From: Brachycybe producta | Taxonomy: Eukaryota > Arthropoda > Diplopoda > Playtdesmida > Andrognathidae | Length of the DNA stretch: 64,000 bases | NCBI GenBank assembly: GCA_036925085.1 | Contig: JAUPFP010000089.1 | Span: forward strand, 487,001-551,000 | Reading direction: 5' to 3' | In this document: one piece after another, positions 1 through 14,134 of the stretch | Layout: each line of letters opens with the position of its first letter | Numbering within the stretch: the first letter of the stretch is position 1 | Notes under the pieces: model-generated | The model's input: the letters and a program-made list of their open reading frames with translations, nothing else | The model's database searches: none | Told to the model about the DNA's origin: nothing | Translations under genes and position numbers: made by a program

Positions 1-477
1 TTACTGGCACACAAGACACATTGAAATACAGACACAAGAGAAAAGAAACAAAAAGAAATTGAGAAACTTTCTAAAAGATAAAAGGCCACCCTAGATGATG
101 ATCTGTTTTAAAAGGCTTTTTTTTTACATTTTCCTCTCAATATTAAATAACTTAACCTTTTGTTTGTTGCAAGAAAAAAAAGAGAGAAAACAAACATTAT
201 ACAATACAAATAAGAAACAAGAAGAAAATAAATAAGAATAATAAAAGAACAATATAGAATTCTAATTAAGTCGTAAAGATTCGTTACCGATATTAAGTTC
301 GTTCGTTTTTTCGTACAGCTTCTTCTTTAAAAGAAATTCTTGTAATCGTTTTAAAATTCGTCATGTATACAAAATCGAAAGTCGAGACTAGCGTCGTAAA
401 AGTTGCCTTAAAAATGTTTTATAACGTTTTAAGCGTATTAAATATTTTTTTTCACCATATTAGGAAATGTCGAATCA
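1..477. other. Region downstream of the host gene stop codon
   Basis: AT-rich, probably 3' UTR and flank of the minus-strand gene. No repeat family or convincing minus-strand polyadenylation signal was identified. Confidence 0.4.
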
Positions 478-715
478 TCAGAATGTCGTCATCGTGTCAT
501 ACTGTACCGAGTTAGACCTAGAAAACTGCATTCCAAATGCGTTTAGTAAACTCTCGGATGTTGTTGCGATGTTTAATCGTTGTGTGTGATATTCCTCTGC
601 AAATTGCTTCAGTCGGTTGCTTAAGAAAACTGTGCGCTCTCGTTTTTTCAGCATCAATTCGCTTGGATTTAACCATTTGCATGTTTCTAGGCACTCGTCA
701 ACTGTGGGCCGTTTT
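478..715 (-). CDS. unc-89: Exon 25: end of kinase 2, C-terminal tail and stop codon
   Basis: 238 bp from acceptor ttgtttag to a TGA at 478-480. It encodes QKRPTVDECLETCKWL (kinase subdomain XI with the conserved RPT), then a basic/coiled tail with KKRERTVFLSNRLKQFAEEY and a Ser/Thr-rich end (MQFSRSNSVQYDTMTTF). The 3' UTR would lie below 478; no clear polyadenylation signal was identified. Confidence 0.85.
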
Positions 716-3700
716 CTAAACAAATATTTTAAAGCAATATTAGCAGTCAACTTTAAAACAATTTTAAATATGATTAAGATTTTATATCCCAAGAATACTT
801 CGAAAAATCTACACAAAGAGCGCTAGCATCGTTTTTCTATTGAGCCCATAGACCCAATGTAAACGAAAAAATGAAAAAAAATTTACAATACACTGTCGTG
901 GCAGTACGTTTATTTTTCATATTTACAGTTGTCCAATATTAAGTTTTCAAAGTGCAATGTGCACCTTAAATATATATGCTGATCTAGTGATAGAATGACA
1001 AAAAATTGGTAAGTGTGGTTATATTTTTAAAAACTATTTCAAAATCGCGAATTTCTAACTCTTATGTTAAACTCCACTGAGTACGCCCAAATAAGAAAAA
1101 AAACATCCATTAAAATGCTCATAAAAATAATTTTAAAAACCAGCACGTGGACCAACGTGATGGCTCAACTGTGGTTTAATTGTGGTTTTTTCAAATTATT
1201 TTTAGGTATTCTTACGAGCATTTTAATGGATGTTTTTTGCTTACGAGCGCGTACTCAATGAAGTTTAACATAAGAGTTAGAAATTCGCGATTTTGAAATA
1301 GTTTTTAAAAATACAGGTGCACTTAACCAATTTTATGTCATTCTATCACTCGATCAGCATATTTCTTATATGAAAAATAAACATATTGCCGCGACTGTGT
1401 ATTTTATAAATTAACAATTTTTCTTATTGGGTCTATGGAACACAACACAAAAAAAAAATCTAAGTGTTCTCAAATGCACCCAGAATTAAGAATCCTTTTC
1501 TTACTGTGGCGTTCTCTTAAAGATGAGCATTAAGAATCGTGTCGCTTCTGGTGTCACCTCTTTATACAAATGTTCGAACCGGTATCGGACGTACGTGATG
1601 TTCTCTGTCGTTTCTTGTTGGCTTTCACCGCGAAATGGTGAAACGCCACTTAACCTAAACGTATACAAAAGCAAACTGAAAGTTGAAGGTGCAGTACACA
1701 CAAGTGCATTCACAAATAAATGACTACGTACAGAATATATGTTAAGACTCCGACACCCCATACGTCAGCTTGAACTGATAAATCTTCTTGGTTTAAGATT
1801 TCAGGCGCTGCAAAACACAGTATAACGAAACAAAAAAAACTTAACACATTTTTACTCAAAAGTGGAACACCCGATACCCACCCATATACTCTAGGAGTCC
1901 CACTTTTTGTGCTTTCTGTGGCTCAAACCTATCGACATGTCTTGCATTTCCAAAGTCTACTAGTTTCACCTGACAACTGCTTAAGTCAGATATTACCACG
2001 TTGTCCGGTTGAATGTCAAGATAGGCAATGCCACGGAAGTGAAGGTATTCCAATGCGTCCAAAACCTGCGTTAAATATTGTTAATATAAGTTCAGCGAAA
2101 GAGTAATAGTGATGATGAGAACAAAAAAAAATGAAAGTGCCGCTAGTTAATACTGAATAGAAATGCCTTTGAAAACATCTTGTAAAAAGCCAATAAATTC
2201 CAGTATGAAAGACCAAAAACAACGCCCAAAACATTGTTTTTCTACGAAGAAACGTTACGCCCAATACTATGTATTTCAAATGCATGGTTTTGGCTACTAC
2301 GTTTTGTAAACGTTTTTACATTGAAAATGCATGCTTTTGGCTAGGTTAACATCACAAAATTACTTTTTTTCGCAAAAAGCGCTAGTATCCTTTTTCTATC
2401 GAGCTCATAAGACCTGATGTTAAAGAAAAAATGCTAATTTTTTAAATACACATTTTTCATATTTAAAGTTGTCCCATATTAAGTTTTTAAAGTGCAATGT
2501 GCATTGAGTCATAGAATGACAAAAAATTGGTAAGTGCGGTTATAGTTTTAAAAACTATTTCAAAATCGCGAATTTCTAACTCTTACGTTAAACTATATAG
2601 AGTATGCCCAAATAAGAAAAAAACCAAACCAATTTAAAATGCTCATAAAAATAAATAAAAATAATTTAAAAAAAAAAATGGAAAAAAGAAAATCAGCGCA
2701 TGGGCCAATGTGTTGGCTTCACTGTTATTCAATTGTGGTTTTTAAAAATTATTTTTAGGTATTTTACGAGCATTTTAATGGATGTTTTTTTTTGTTTACG
2801 AGCGCATACTCGCGATTTTGAAATAGTTTTTAAAAAATATAACCGTACTTTCTTATTTTTTGTCATTCTATGATTCGATCAGGATATATTTAAGGTGCAC
2901 ATTGCACTTTGAAAACTTAATATTGGACAATTTTAAATATGAAAAATAAACATATTGCCACGACTGTGTCTTTTAAAAATTAACATTTTTTCATTAACAT
3001 TGGGTCTATGGGTTCAATGGAAAAATGATGCTAGCGCTGTTTGCGGAGATTTTTCGAAGTAATTTTGTGATGTAGCCATTCGGGAAGAAATTCAAGCGCT
3101 GGAGCCAGACATGTTAAAAGCTGTCACGGAAAATGCCATAGAGGGATCTCGTGCTTGCGAAGTGGGGGTTATTTACGTGACATCATTTTTCATACATCAT
3201 CATCATCATCATTTCCTGTACCTTATCCCGCAAGCAGCAGGGTCGGCCTTGCTGGTTCTAACTCTCCACTCGTTCCGATTTTGCACCAAGCCCCCAGTGA
3301 CCCCACATGCCACCATATCCCGTTTTACTACCACATCCCAGGTTTGCTTGGGTCTTCCTCTACCCCGTTTTATTCCCAGGTCTAAGTTCATTGCCTGTCT
3401 CAGCAGCCCATCTTCTCCACTCCTGAGGACATGCCCAAACCACCGCAGCCTATTTTCCTGCATCTTTTCTACTATATTTGTTACCCCTACACTACCCCTA
3501 ATAAAATCATTTCTGATCCTATCCCTTCTGGTCACCCCACTCATAAACCTTAGCATTCTCATCTCAGCTACCTGCATTCTATCCTCATGCACCTTCTTGA
3601 TTGCCCAACATTCTGACCCATACAACATAGCTGGTCTGACTACTGTTCTATAAAACTTTCCCTTCAATTTTATAGGTAACTTCCTGTCACATAAAACCCC

Positions 3701-6700
3701 ACTAGCCTGCCTCCACCTATGCCAACCTGCTTTTATCCGGTTTGTGATGTCTAAGTCTAAGCTCCCATCATCTTGCAGCACAGATCCTAAATATTTGAAG
3801 TCATGCACCTGCTGCATTAAACTGTCCCCAAGTCTAATCCCCTCATTCAACTGTTCTTTCCCATCCCACTGAAATTTCATGTACTCCGTTTTTGCCCTAC
3901 TTATTTTCAACCCCTTTGATTCCAAGGCATTCCTAGTCTCCTCTAACCTTATCTCGAGTTCCAATTTGGATTCCCCAACTAAGACTATGCCATCTGCAAA
4001 CAGCATACACCAGGGGACCTCCTGCCTCACCCCTGCCAGTAACTCATCCAGGACCAAAATAAATAGATATGGACTAAGTGCTGAGCCCTGGTGCACACCA
4101 ATCCTAACACGAAAACTGTCAGAGAACCCCCAGGCAGTCTTAACGCTTGTCCGTGCATCCCTATACATGTCCCTCACCATATCTATATAACTCTCACCCA
4201 CCCCCTTCTTCTGTAAGACCTCCCACAATAACGTCCGTGGTACTCTGTCATAGGCTTTCTCTAGATCTATAAATACCATGTGTAACTCTTTCTTGGCAAC
4301 CCGAAACTTCTCAATAACATACATAGTTTAACAAAATCCCATGTTCTGTACTTTATGTAATCAAAAAAATAAATCGAAAAAATTAACAAACAAAAAAGTT
4401 ATTAAATTTCTAAATGGTAAAGTGACTTATGGGCAGTGCATTGGATTTGGGATTTGGTGATTCGGATTTGATTTGGATTTCGGGTGAAAAGAAATGGATT
4501 CGGATTTGGATTTATCTTTATAGAAAATTTAGTGATTTGATTCGATTGGATTTCAACTAAAATGATTTGGATTTGATTTGGATTTAATAAATATATTTCG
4601 CCTTTTAAAAAAATCAAGAAAAAAGGAGTGATTGAGAAAATTTCCTTTTTTATGGAAATCATGTTAACTTCATGCCTGGCTGTCTTGAACAGGACCCAAC
4701 ACTCTTTAACAAAATAATTAGCTACTCTCAATTAGTTCCCAGTAGCCACTTAACCATAGTGAGAAAGGGATATAGACAGTTGCCCTAAAGACACTTGCAA
4801 TAGACACATCCCCTAAAGCCATTTGCCCTAAAAGGACATTTGCCCTAAAACCACTTGCCATTAAAGGACATTTTCCCAAACTGCTTGCCCTAAAAGGACA
4901 TTTGCCCGAAAGACACTTGCTCTAAAGGGTCATTTGCCCTAAAACTATTCCCAAAAAAGAAACCCACTTATTTTTTAAATATTAATTTTTTTTCCGAACG
5001 GTTTTGTGTATTTCATCGGAGTATGTTAAATAGTACAAAATGTTAAGTTTGACTTTGTATTTCCTTTTTGAATGCTCAATAATTTCTGTCTGTTTATATT
5101 TATATACGAGAAAATGTTTTACATTTTACAATATTGTAAAATGGAACAAAAAATAAATTAGAAAAAAATTAAATTTGGATTTGGATTTGAATTTTTTTGT
5201 CAGATTTGGATTTGGATTTTGTAGAATATTATATGTTGGGATTTGGATTTGATTTGGCAGTTGCCAATAAAGATTTGGATTGAATTCAATCCAAAAGAAA
5301 ACACCAACTCCAATGCACTGCTTATGGGCCACCCTAAAGTGTAATAATAGTAATAATAAAAATAAAGTGTAGTAATAGATTAAAATATTATATGAATTTA
5401 CCTGAGACATGCTCCTCGCCACAGCATCTTCACTATATTCATGATTTCGTGTTAAATATGTCAAAACATCACAACCCTGAAGTTTTTCTTGAATGAGGAC
5501 AAAAATGCCTTTGTATTGGTAAGCGTCGTGCAAGAATGGTATTCGTTCGTGTCTTAGTGTTTTGAAAATATCGTATTCATTTTGGACGGCCGCCTGTCTC
5601 ACAGCGGACGAATACTCCAACAGCTTAGCAGCAAACACTCGGTTATCCTCTTCCTTTTGACAACACTTGACCACCACAGAATATCTTCCCCTGTTCTCAT
5701 GGTTAAAGAAAACTTAAGTGACGCTTTACGTACACGTACACAGTGAGACGACGTAGTTTCACCTGGATATCTCCGACATAAAGTTGTACTTCTCTGTCGG
5801 AGTTCCGGTCGACAATGGAACTGGGTTCTGTTCTATCGTGTAATCAAGCGACACGCGTCTCCTTGTCATATTTATTGACTGGCCTCCTTCCGTGATTTCT
5901 TGCTGATATTTCTGTGCTTGGCTGATGGTTACTTTCGGAGCTCCTTCAAGAAATGAAAATACGTTCATTTCTTTATGGCGAGTCTTTCAATAAATAATGT
6001 TTTACCCGCTTCCATGGTTTCTGCAATTGCTGATGGTCCACTCCATTCACCCCAGCCGAACCCATTCAATGCTCTCACTCTGAATTGGTACTTTGTGTTG
6101 GCTCGAAGTACACGCACAACCATAAACAGATGTACAACGTTGTTGGCTACTTCATGCCAGTCAGACTCCTCTGTTAATAAAATGTTATAAATAAATCCTA
6201 TAAGATCCAGTTATACTGGAAATCGTTTAACATGAAATATAAATTCTATGTTGAGTCCATTCACTTAGGATAATTCAATTTAGGCGAAACGGATAACTCG
6301 CAAAAAGCGCTAGCATCGTTTTTCTATTGAGCCCCATTAACAAAATGGTAAAGAAAAAATGTTAATTTTTAAAATACACAGTCGTGGCAATATATTTATT
6401 TTACATATTTAAAGTTGTCCAATATTTTTCCCAACAACTTTTCAAAGTGCAATGTGCACCTTAAATATATGCTGATCGATGACAAAAAATTGGTAAGTGT
6501 GGTTCTATTTTTAAAACATATTTCAAAATCGCGAATTTCTAACTTATGTTAAACTCTATTGAGTACGCCCAAATAATAAAAAAAAACATCCATTAAAATG
6601 CTCGTAAAAATACCTAGAAATAGTTTTAAAAAACCCGAAAAAAAAATCAGCACGTGCGCCAATGTGTTGGCTTCACTGTGGTTTAATTGTGGTTTTTTGA

Positions 6701-9700
6701 AATTATTTTTAGGTATTTTTACCAACATTTTTAATGAATTTTTTTTTTCGTATTTGGGCGTACTCAATGAAGCATTCTATCACTCGATCAGCATATATTT
6801 AAGGTGCACGTTGCACTTTGAAAACTGTAACACGCAGTAACTCCCGTTCCCACCAAATCCATAGCCTCAGGGGTAAACAACTCCCGCTTGTCGCTCCCTC
6901 CTCTCTGACTCACACTTCTGACTCATATCAAAGTGGCGGATTGATACTCTTAGGACCATGGTCACTTGGACCTGGTTACACCTCGTAGGTGTACACAGGT
7001 CCAAGGTATAAAAGGACCATGTTCCTCTTTGTTCATCGTCCTTCTCTTTTGCTCAACTTGCTTGTATTACGTAGATTCTTATCCGTACCACATCATGGGC
7101 ATGAGGACGCACCTTTAATCAAACATATTCATTCTTGTACTCTTGATGTTTCTGAGCAAGGATGAATAAAAGCGTTACAATGAGAAACTGCATTGTGTTT
7201 ATGTTCGGTAACTAACACTTCTCTACAGAGGCTGGAGACACCATAAGGCAAGGAGTCATACGGATCCTGGAGCAGCTACAGCCTCTTCATTTGGGTAAAC
7301 AACAAAGGAAGATGCTTATCAGCATCGACCAAGAAAGATAGCCACCATCCTTCTGCACAGATTTCACCCCCATGCAGAAGGATGATTGCAATCGATCTCC
7401 ATCCGACTCTTTCTGTAGCTCGAATCTTCTCCGTGCGGGCACCGCGCGATGCAGAGAAGCAACGAGATATAGAAAACACCATCTTCAAGTTGGTAAAAAT
7501 ATAGTCGACGTCAAAAGCTCACAAAACTTAATATTGGACAACTTTGAATATGAAAAATAAACATAAAAAGACTGTGTATTTTAAAAATTAACATTTTTTC
7601 TTTAACTTTGGGTCTATGAGCTCAATAGAAAAACGATGCTAGCGCTCTTTGAGGAAATTATTTGAAGTAATTTTGCGATGTAGCCTCTTAACCAACAAAT
7701 CTTTTAGACCCAAAAATAAAAGTCCTTCTTATAAGAAGAAATAAAGCATAAGACCTTGTTTTACAAATTCGCTTTGTGATAAGTACCTTTGTTTAACGTT
7801 TTTTGTATGCGAAAAAAATAAAAAAAAACAGATCAATAACCGTGTTTTGTTCTGGAATTTTCACTTTCTTTCTACATCCCTCTAACCAACATATGTGTAA
7901 TATTGGGATCTGTGCAATTAATCGGCTAATAAGAAAAAAAAATATTTTGTCTCTTTCATTTCATGTAAAATGGTTTCCACTGTAATTATAAATAAACTAG
8001 TGGGGTAACCTGTCATAAATGACGGGAGAGAAATTCATAGGCAATTTTGCCCAGCATTAGAATTTCTTTTCTTCCGCCCTTTTATGACGTCAGACGAAGT
8101 AACAAACCAATTAGAAATTGAAAAGGGCAAAAATGGGCATGTGACATCAACCCAAGTAACAAACCAATAGAAATTGATGACGTTCATAAAAGGGCGGAGC
8201 AAAAAAAATTCTAATGCTGGGGACAATTGCCTATGATAAATTCTAGTTTAATTTTGCTACTTGTTATCCCCTCCCCTTCTTTATACTTGAAACAGAAAAT
8301 GAGCTTTTAATTTTCTCTGGTGTGCATATGCACGTCGTTTTTTCTTTTTTTTACTCTTTTCATTTCAATTTCAGTTTCCCCTCCCCCTTTTCCCCCCTCC
8401 ACGTTTCTCTCTCTCTCTCTCTCTCTCCCCCTACCCTTTCCAACCTTTCCCCCTCCCCTCTCCAATTTAATATCATAGGGTTCTTGGATGGGGAGAGTGC
8501 AACAATGTTACCTTGAGAAAAAAAAGCGGTTCATTTATTTAAATTTATATAAATTCCAATGTGCTTACGCGTTTTTGTTCTTGTTTGCACAGCATTACAC
8601 ATACATGGATACAGGGAAGGAAAGAAAGATGGACGGGGCATAATATTGTGACGACCCAGTTTTGCTCCTTTTCGACACACACACACATATATATACATTA
8701 TATTACATATATATACATACATACACATATATACATACATACACATATATACATACATACACATATATAATAAAAAATATATTAAGTTTTATTTGTAAAC
8801 ATTTTACAGATAGAATGTTTCATTAATTCTTTATACTATTCATTCAGCTTGTGTCACATCTGGGTTTGCTTAGAGTATGTATGCACAAGTGTACACTTGT
8901 AATTACAAGTGAATTTTTACAAGTTTACAAGTGAATTACTTGTAAACCACAAAAGATCACTTGTAACTAACAAGTGTTGTGGACAAACTTGTTACTGACA
9001 CTTGTTACCATCCAAAGATTTTCTACCTAACTCAAAAGGTTGGTAGATTGTTTTACAAGTGTTTAGAAGTAAGTTCCAATCTCGTATTTCTTTTAAAATA
9101 CACAGCTTATTTCCTAATGCAACACTTAAAAGACATTTTTTACACTATGAAATTGCACACAGAGGAAAAAAAAATCACGCGTAAACACGCATGACTACTG
9201 ACACACTACATTTGTTACAAACAAGTCAAATTTCACTTGTTCCCAACAATTGTTACCTACACTTTTAAGCTACAGTTGTTACTCAACAAGACTTGTTCGT
9301 GAAACACCTGTAACCAACAAGTTTCGATCACAAGAACAAGACTCGTAGTTTTGTGAAACGGGCCTCTGGTGTTTTATGCAGCATTAAATTTATACTGTTG
9401 GTCACAATGTAAATGCAAGTGCAAAATGTGCCACTGAGAAATGTGCGCTTGACAGGATGGATTAGGAATTACTTCAAGTGATATGTACAAGTGCATAATA
9501 ATTAGTATTATTTATGTTATTAAATTATAAATGCATTCAACGAAAGCCACCCACCAATTTCTTTGTACTCCAATGAGTAACAGACTATTGATGAATTTCC
9601 ATCCGCTCTAGGCGGATGCCAATTAACTAGAACTTCTGTATCAGACACTTGCGAAATTTCAGGTGCATCTGGTCGTCCAGGAGTGACTGCAAAAAAAAAA

Positions 9701-12700
9701 CAGAAACGTTAAACACCTGATATCGAACAGAATATATATAAATCTTGCACTTTAGCCTAACCTCCCAGTTTAAGTCGCGCTCGACACGTGGTTTCACCGG
9801 CCGTGTTACGTGCAACTGCTTTGTAGACACCCGCATCAAAGTTTTTAGCAGGCAAAAACTTTAAGATACACCGTCCATGGCTGTCGTGTTCTACTTTCAC
9901 ACGGTGGCTTTCTGACATGAGCACGTCGTTTCTAAAAAAAAGTAACATTAAACAGGAGCGCTGAAGATAAATTTCTTTACCAAAACCAATTTACCTGTAC
10001 CATGTGATGACTGGTTTAGGTTCACCTATAGCAAGGCAAGACAATTCAACTGGCTGCTCGTCAACAAGTGCGGTGTCGAGTAATTTCTCACGAAAATATG
10101 GCCCGATTTCTATAGAGAACCACAAATTTGCTGACATTATTATATATATTATACGCTCGCTCGTACCAAAGGTGCGTACGGTTACACATTTTGTTTCATA
10201 AAGAAATTTTAGGCAATGTGCATATTAACTACTGTATTATTTACAAGTTTGTTAATATATGCATAAAAGGTTAACGCCATTATATTGTTTATCATTGTTC
10301 TCTATTCACATTTCCTAAACGTAACCTATAGAAACTGCTTAAGGTGCAAAAGTGCAGACTAACTTATGAGCTCGTATTTACAACATTAACAGTAACTTAT
10401 GCACGAGGTTTATTTAAGAGGCTACATCACAAAATTACTCCGAAAAATCTCCTCAAAGAGCGCTAGCATCGTTTTTCTTTTGAGCCTATAGACCCAGTGT
10501 TAAAGAAAAAATGTTAATTTTTAAAATACACAGTCGCGGCAATATGTGTATTTTTCATACTTAATGTTGTCCAGTATTAAGTTTTCAAAGTGCAATGTGC
10601 ACCTTAAATATACGCTGATCCAGTGATAGAACGACACAAAATTGGTAAGTGTGGTTCTATTTTTTAAAAATTATTTCAAAATCACGAATTTCTAACTCTT
10701 ATGTTAAACTCCATTGAGTACGTGCTCATAAGCAAAAAACATCCATTAAAATGCTCGTAAAAATACCTAAATAATTTAAAAAAAAAAACACAATTAAACC
10801 ACAGTGAATCCAACACATTGGCGTATGTACTGATTTTTTTCTGGTTTTTTAAAATTATTTTTACGTATTTTACGAGCATTTTAATGGATGTGTTTTTCTT
10901 ATTTGGGCGTACTCAATCGAGTGCACACATAGAAGTTAGAAATTCGCAATTTTGAAATAGTTTTTAAAAATAGAACCGCACTTAACAATTCTTTGTCATT
11001 CTATCACTCGATCAGCATATATTTAAAGTGCATATTGCACTTTGAAAATTTAATATTGGACAACTTTAAATATGAAAAATAAACACATTGCTGCAACTGT
11101 GTATTTTATAAATTAACAGTTTTTTTTAACATTGGGTCTATGGGCTCAACAGAAAAACGATGCTAGCGCTTTTTGCAGAGATTTTTCGAAGTAATTTTAT
11201 GATGCAGCCTCTTTAGAAATAGCTGGTGTTGGTAAAGGAACATGTGTGGAACAGACTAATCATAGGTCTGGGGTCTGTGCCCCTAGACCACCTACAACAA
11301 GCTTAATTTAATGTAACCACACCTCATCACCGATATAAAAACGTTCTAAAGTGTAGGTCACCTAGTGACCTATGACTTGTCTGTCCCACATGTGTAATTG
11401 CTTCTAGTTTTCTCCCACACAATACGTAGAAATATGTTACTTCATTCCTGGTAAGTCGCAGGACATCAAAGTTCTTACCATCTTCATGTGAATGAGGCAA
11501 AAGTTCCTTAATCCTGTTCTTCGTTTCAGACCGTGGACTGACTTCGTTGTAGATTCGTCGTCTGAGTCCATTTAGCTCGCCCTTCTTCTCATCATCAATC
11601 TCCTCGTCCATAACATCGGTGAACCGACGTCTTTCTCGTACTGAAACGGCTTTTCCAGTGATTGTGTCATTGAGTCGCAAGGCAAGTGATGGACTGGCAG
11701 TGGCTGACACACGCATATACTCCCGCAGTCTTAACGGAAGTCCTACATCTCGTAACTGCAACAGGTATGTGTCTGGACCATTCTGGTAATGACTGGTCGA
11801 GTCGGCGTAACCAAGATCGTAATCCATAGCTTCGTGATCTCTCTCGACTCGATCCGTGTGGGAGCCATCGAATTTAGGTTTATCACGGGAGTGCGTTGTT
11901 GCTGGACTATCGGGAGGAGTATACTTGTCGCCCGGAGGATAAACCATACAGGAAGGATCTTCAAACGCCGAAGACAGTGGGCGACGACGGTAGTAGCGAT
12001 TACATGAACTGTTGTTCATCCAATCACGGTATCTTTGGTAGTAGTTTCGTAGTCTGTCTGTAGGCAGTGGATCACCAACACCGAGACGATCGGCAAACTA
12101 GAAATATTGTAACAGGCACTATTAATTTCCAACTTATTCTTGTACGAGAATAAGAAAATGAGAAACAGCATTGAGGGAATAAAACAGTTCTTCTTCAGCC
12201 TGTTCAAACTGCAACCCCTCTCATATGGAAAAAAAAATGTTGTGACCTTATATTTCGATACTCTAAGTTCTCGCTTAAGCTGTAACGTGTAACCCGAGTA
12301 AAATGTTTTCCTCAATGCAGGTAAATACACAATATACAAGCGGTTATAGAGACACTTGCCCTATAGACACTTGCACTAAAACCATTTGCCCTAAATCCAT
12401 TTGGTCTAAAGGGACATTTGCCCTAAATCCATTTGGTCTAAAGGGACATTTGCCCGAAACCCATTTGCTCTAAGGGGACATTTACCCTAAAACCACTTGC
12501 CCTAAACGGATGTTTGTACTAAAACCATCTGCCCTAAAGAGACATTTGAACTGAAACCATTTGGTTATAATCTTTAAGATTTAAGAGCCCATCCTAGGAC
12601 AGTTTATGTTTAATTTAAAGTTATCATTTGTACTCTTCTTCTTAAATTTAAATTAATAAATAAACCACCCTTATACCTAGTACACACCTGATAATTTAAA

Positions 12701-14092
12701 TACATTATTATATATATAATATCCCAGGTCTGTGTGTGTGTGTGTGGAGTAACAAAAACCATTGAAGCACGTCGGAATTTATATAAATTTGAATAAATGA
12801 ACCGGTTTTTTTTCTCAAGGTCAACTATATGTTGAACTCTTCCTTTGGAAAGTGTAGAAGGGGGTGGGAGAGAGAGAGAGAGAAAAGTGGGAGGGGGTGA
12901 GGGGAAAAGTTTGGAAAGTGTAGAAGGGGGAGAGAGAGAGAAAAGTGGGAGGGGATGAGGGGGAAGGTTGGAAAGTGTAGAAGGGGAGAGAGAGAGAAAA
13001 GTGGGAGGGAGAGAGAGAGAGAGAAAAGTGGGAGGGGTGAGGGGAAAAGTTTGGAAAGTGTAGAAGGGGGAGAGAAAAAAGTGGGAGGGGGTGACTGAAA
13101 TTGAAATGAAAGGAGTAAAAAAAGGAAAAAACGACGCACATGCGCACAATTGCCTGTGAATTTTGCTCCCGTCATTTATGACGGGTTACCCCACTAGTTT
13201 AAATAATAAATGTGTTCTACAGAGCCCTGTGAAGGACAAACAAACATGTCGAATTCAATTTATTGAGTTAATAATCTGAAAATATTGAGTTAATACTTAA
13301 ATACTAGTGGGGTAAGAATTTCTTTTCCTCCGCCCTTTTATGCCGTCAGACCAAGTAACAAACCCAACAACCCAATTCATAAAAGGCCGGAGCAAAAAAA
13401 AATTCTAGTTTAATTTTGCTACTATTATCCCCTCCCCTTTTTTATATTTGAATGAGAAAATGAGCGTTTCATTTTCTCTGGTGTGCGCATGCGCGTCGTT
13501 TTTTTCCTATTTTTACTCCTTTCAATTTAATTTCCGTCACCCCCTCCTACTTTTCTCTCTCCCCTCTCTACACTTTCCAACCTTTTCCCCTCTCCAATTT
13601 AATATCATGGGGTTCTTGGATGGGAAGGGTGCAACATATAGTTGACCTTGAGAAAAAAAACGGTTCATTTATTCATTTAAATTTATATAAATCCCGACGT
13701 GGTTCAAGGGTTAAAACGTTACTCACATGAAAAGGACAGACGTGGCTTAATTATACATGTAATATCCCAGATCTATGTATGTATGTATGTGTGTGGACTA
13801 ACGCTGTGTCGGATTTTAAATAAATTTAAATAAATGAAGAAATGAACCTCTTTTTTTCTCAAGGTCAACTATATGTTGCACCCTTCTCATCCAAAAACCC
13901 CATGATATTAAATTGGAGAGGGGAAAAGGTTGGAATGTGTAGAGGGAGAGAGAGAGAGAAACGTGGAGAGGAAAAAAGTGGGAGGGGGTGACTGAAATTG
14001 AAATGAAAAGAGTAAAAAAGGAACAAACGACGCGCATGCGCACAATTGCCTGTGAATTTCGCTCCCGTCATTTATGACGGGTTACCGCACTA

Positions 14093-14134
<42 letters not shown>

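Noticed and set aside
3111..3653. Plus-strand 180-codon ORF
   Set aside because: Antisense of the RTE-like reverse transcriptase.
8322..8516. Short Ser/Pro/Leu-rich ORF
   Set aside because: Microsatellite translation within a Helitron-like copy.
12610..13175. Overlapping Ser/Pro/Leu/Phe-rich ORFs (up to 179 codons)
   Set aside because: Translations of the GA/CT microsatellite tracts of the Helitron-like element.
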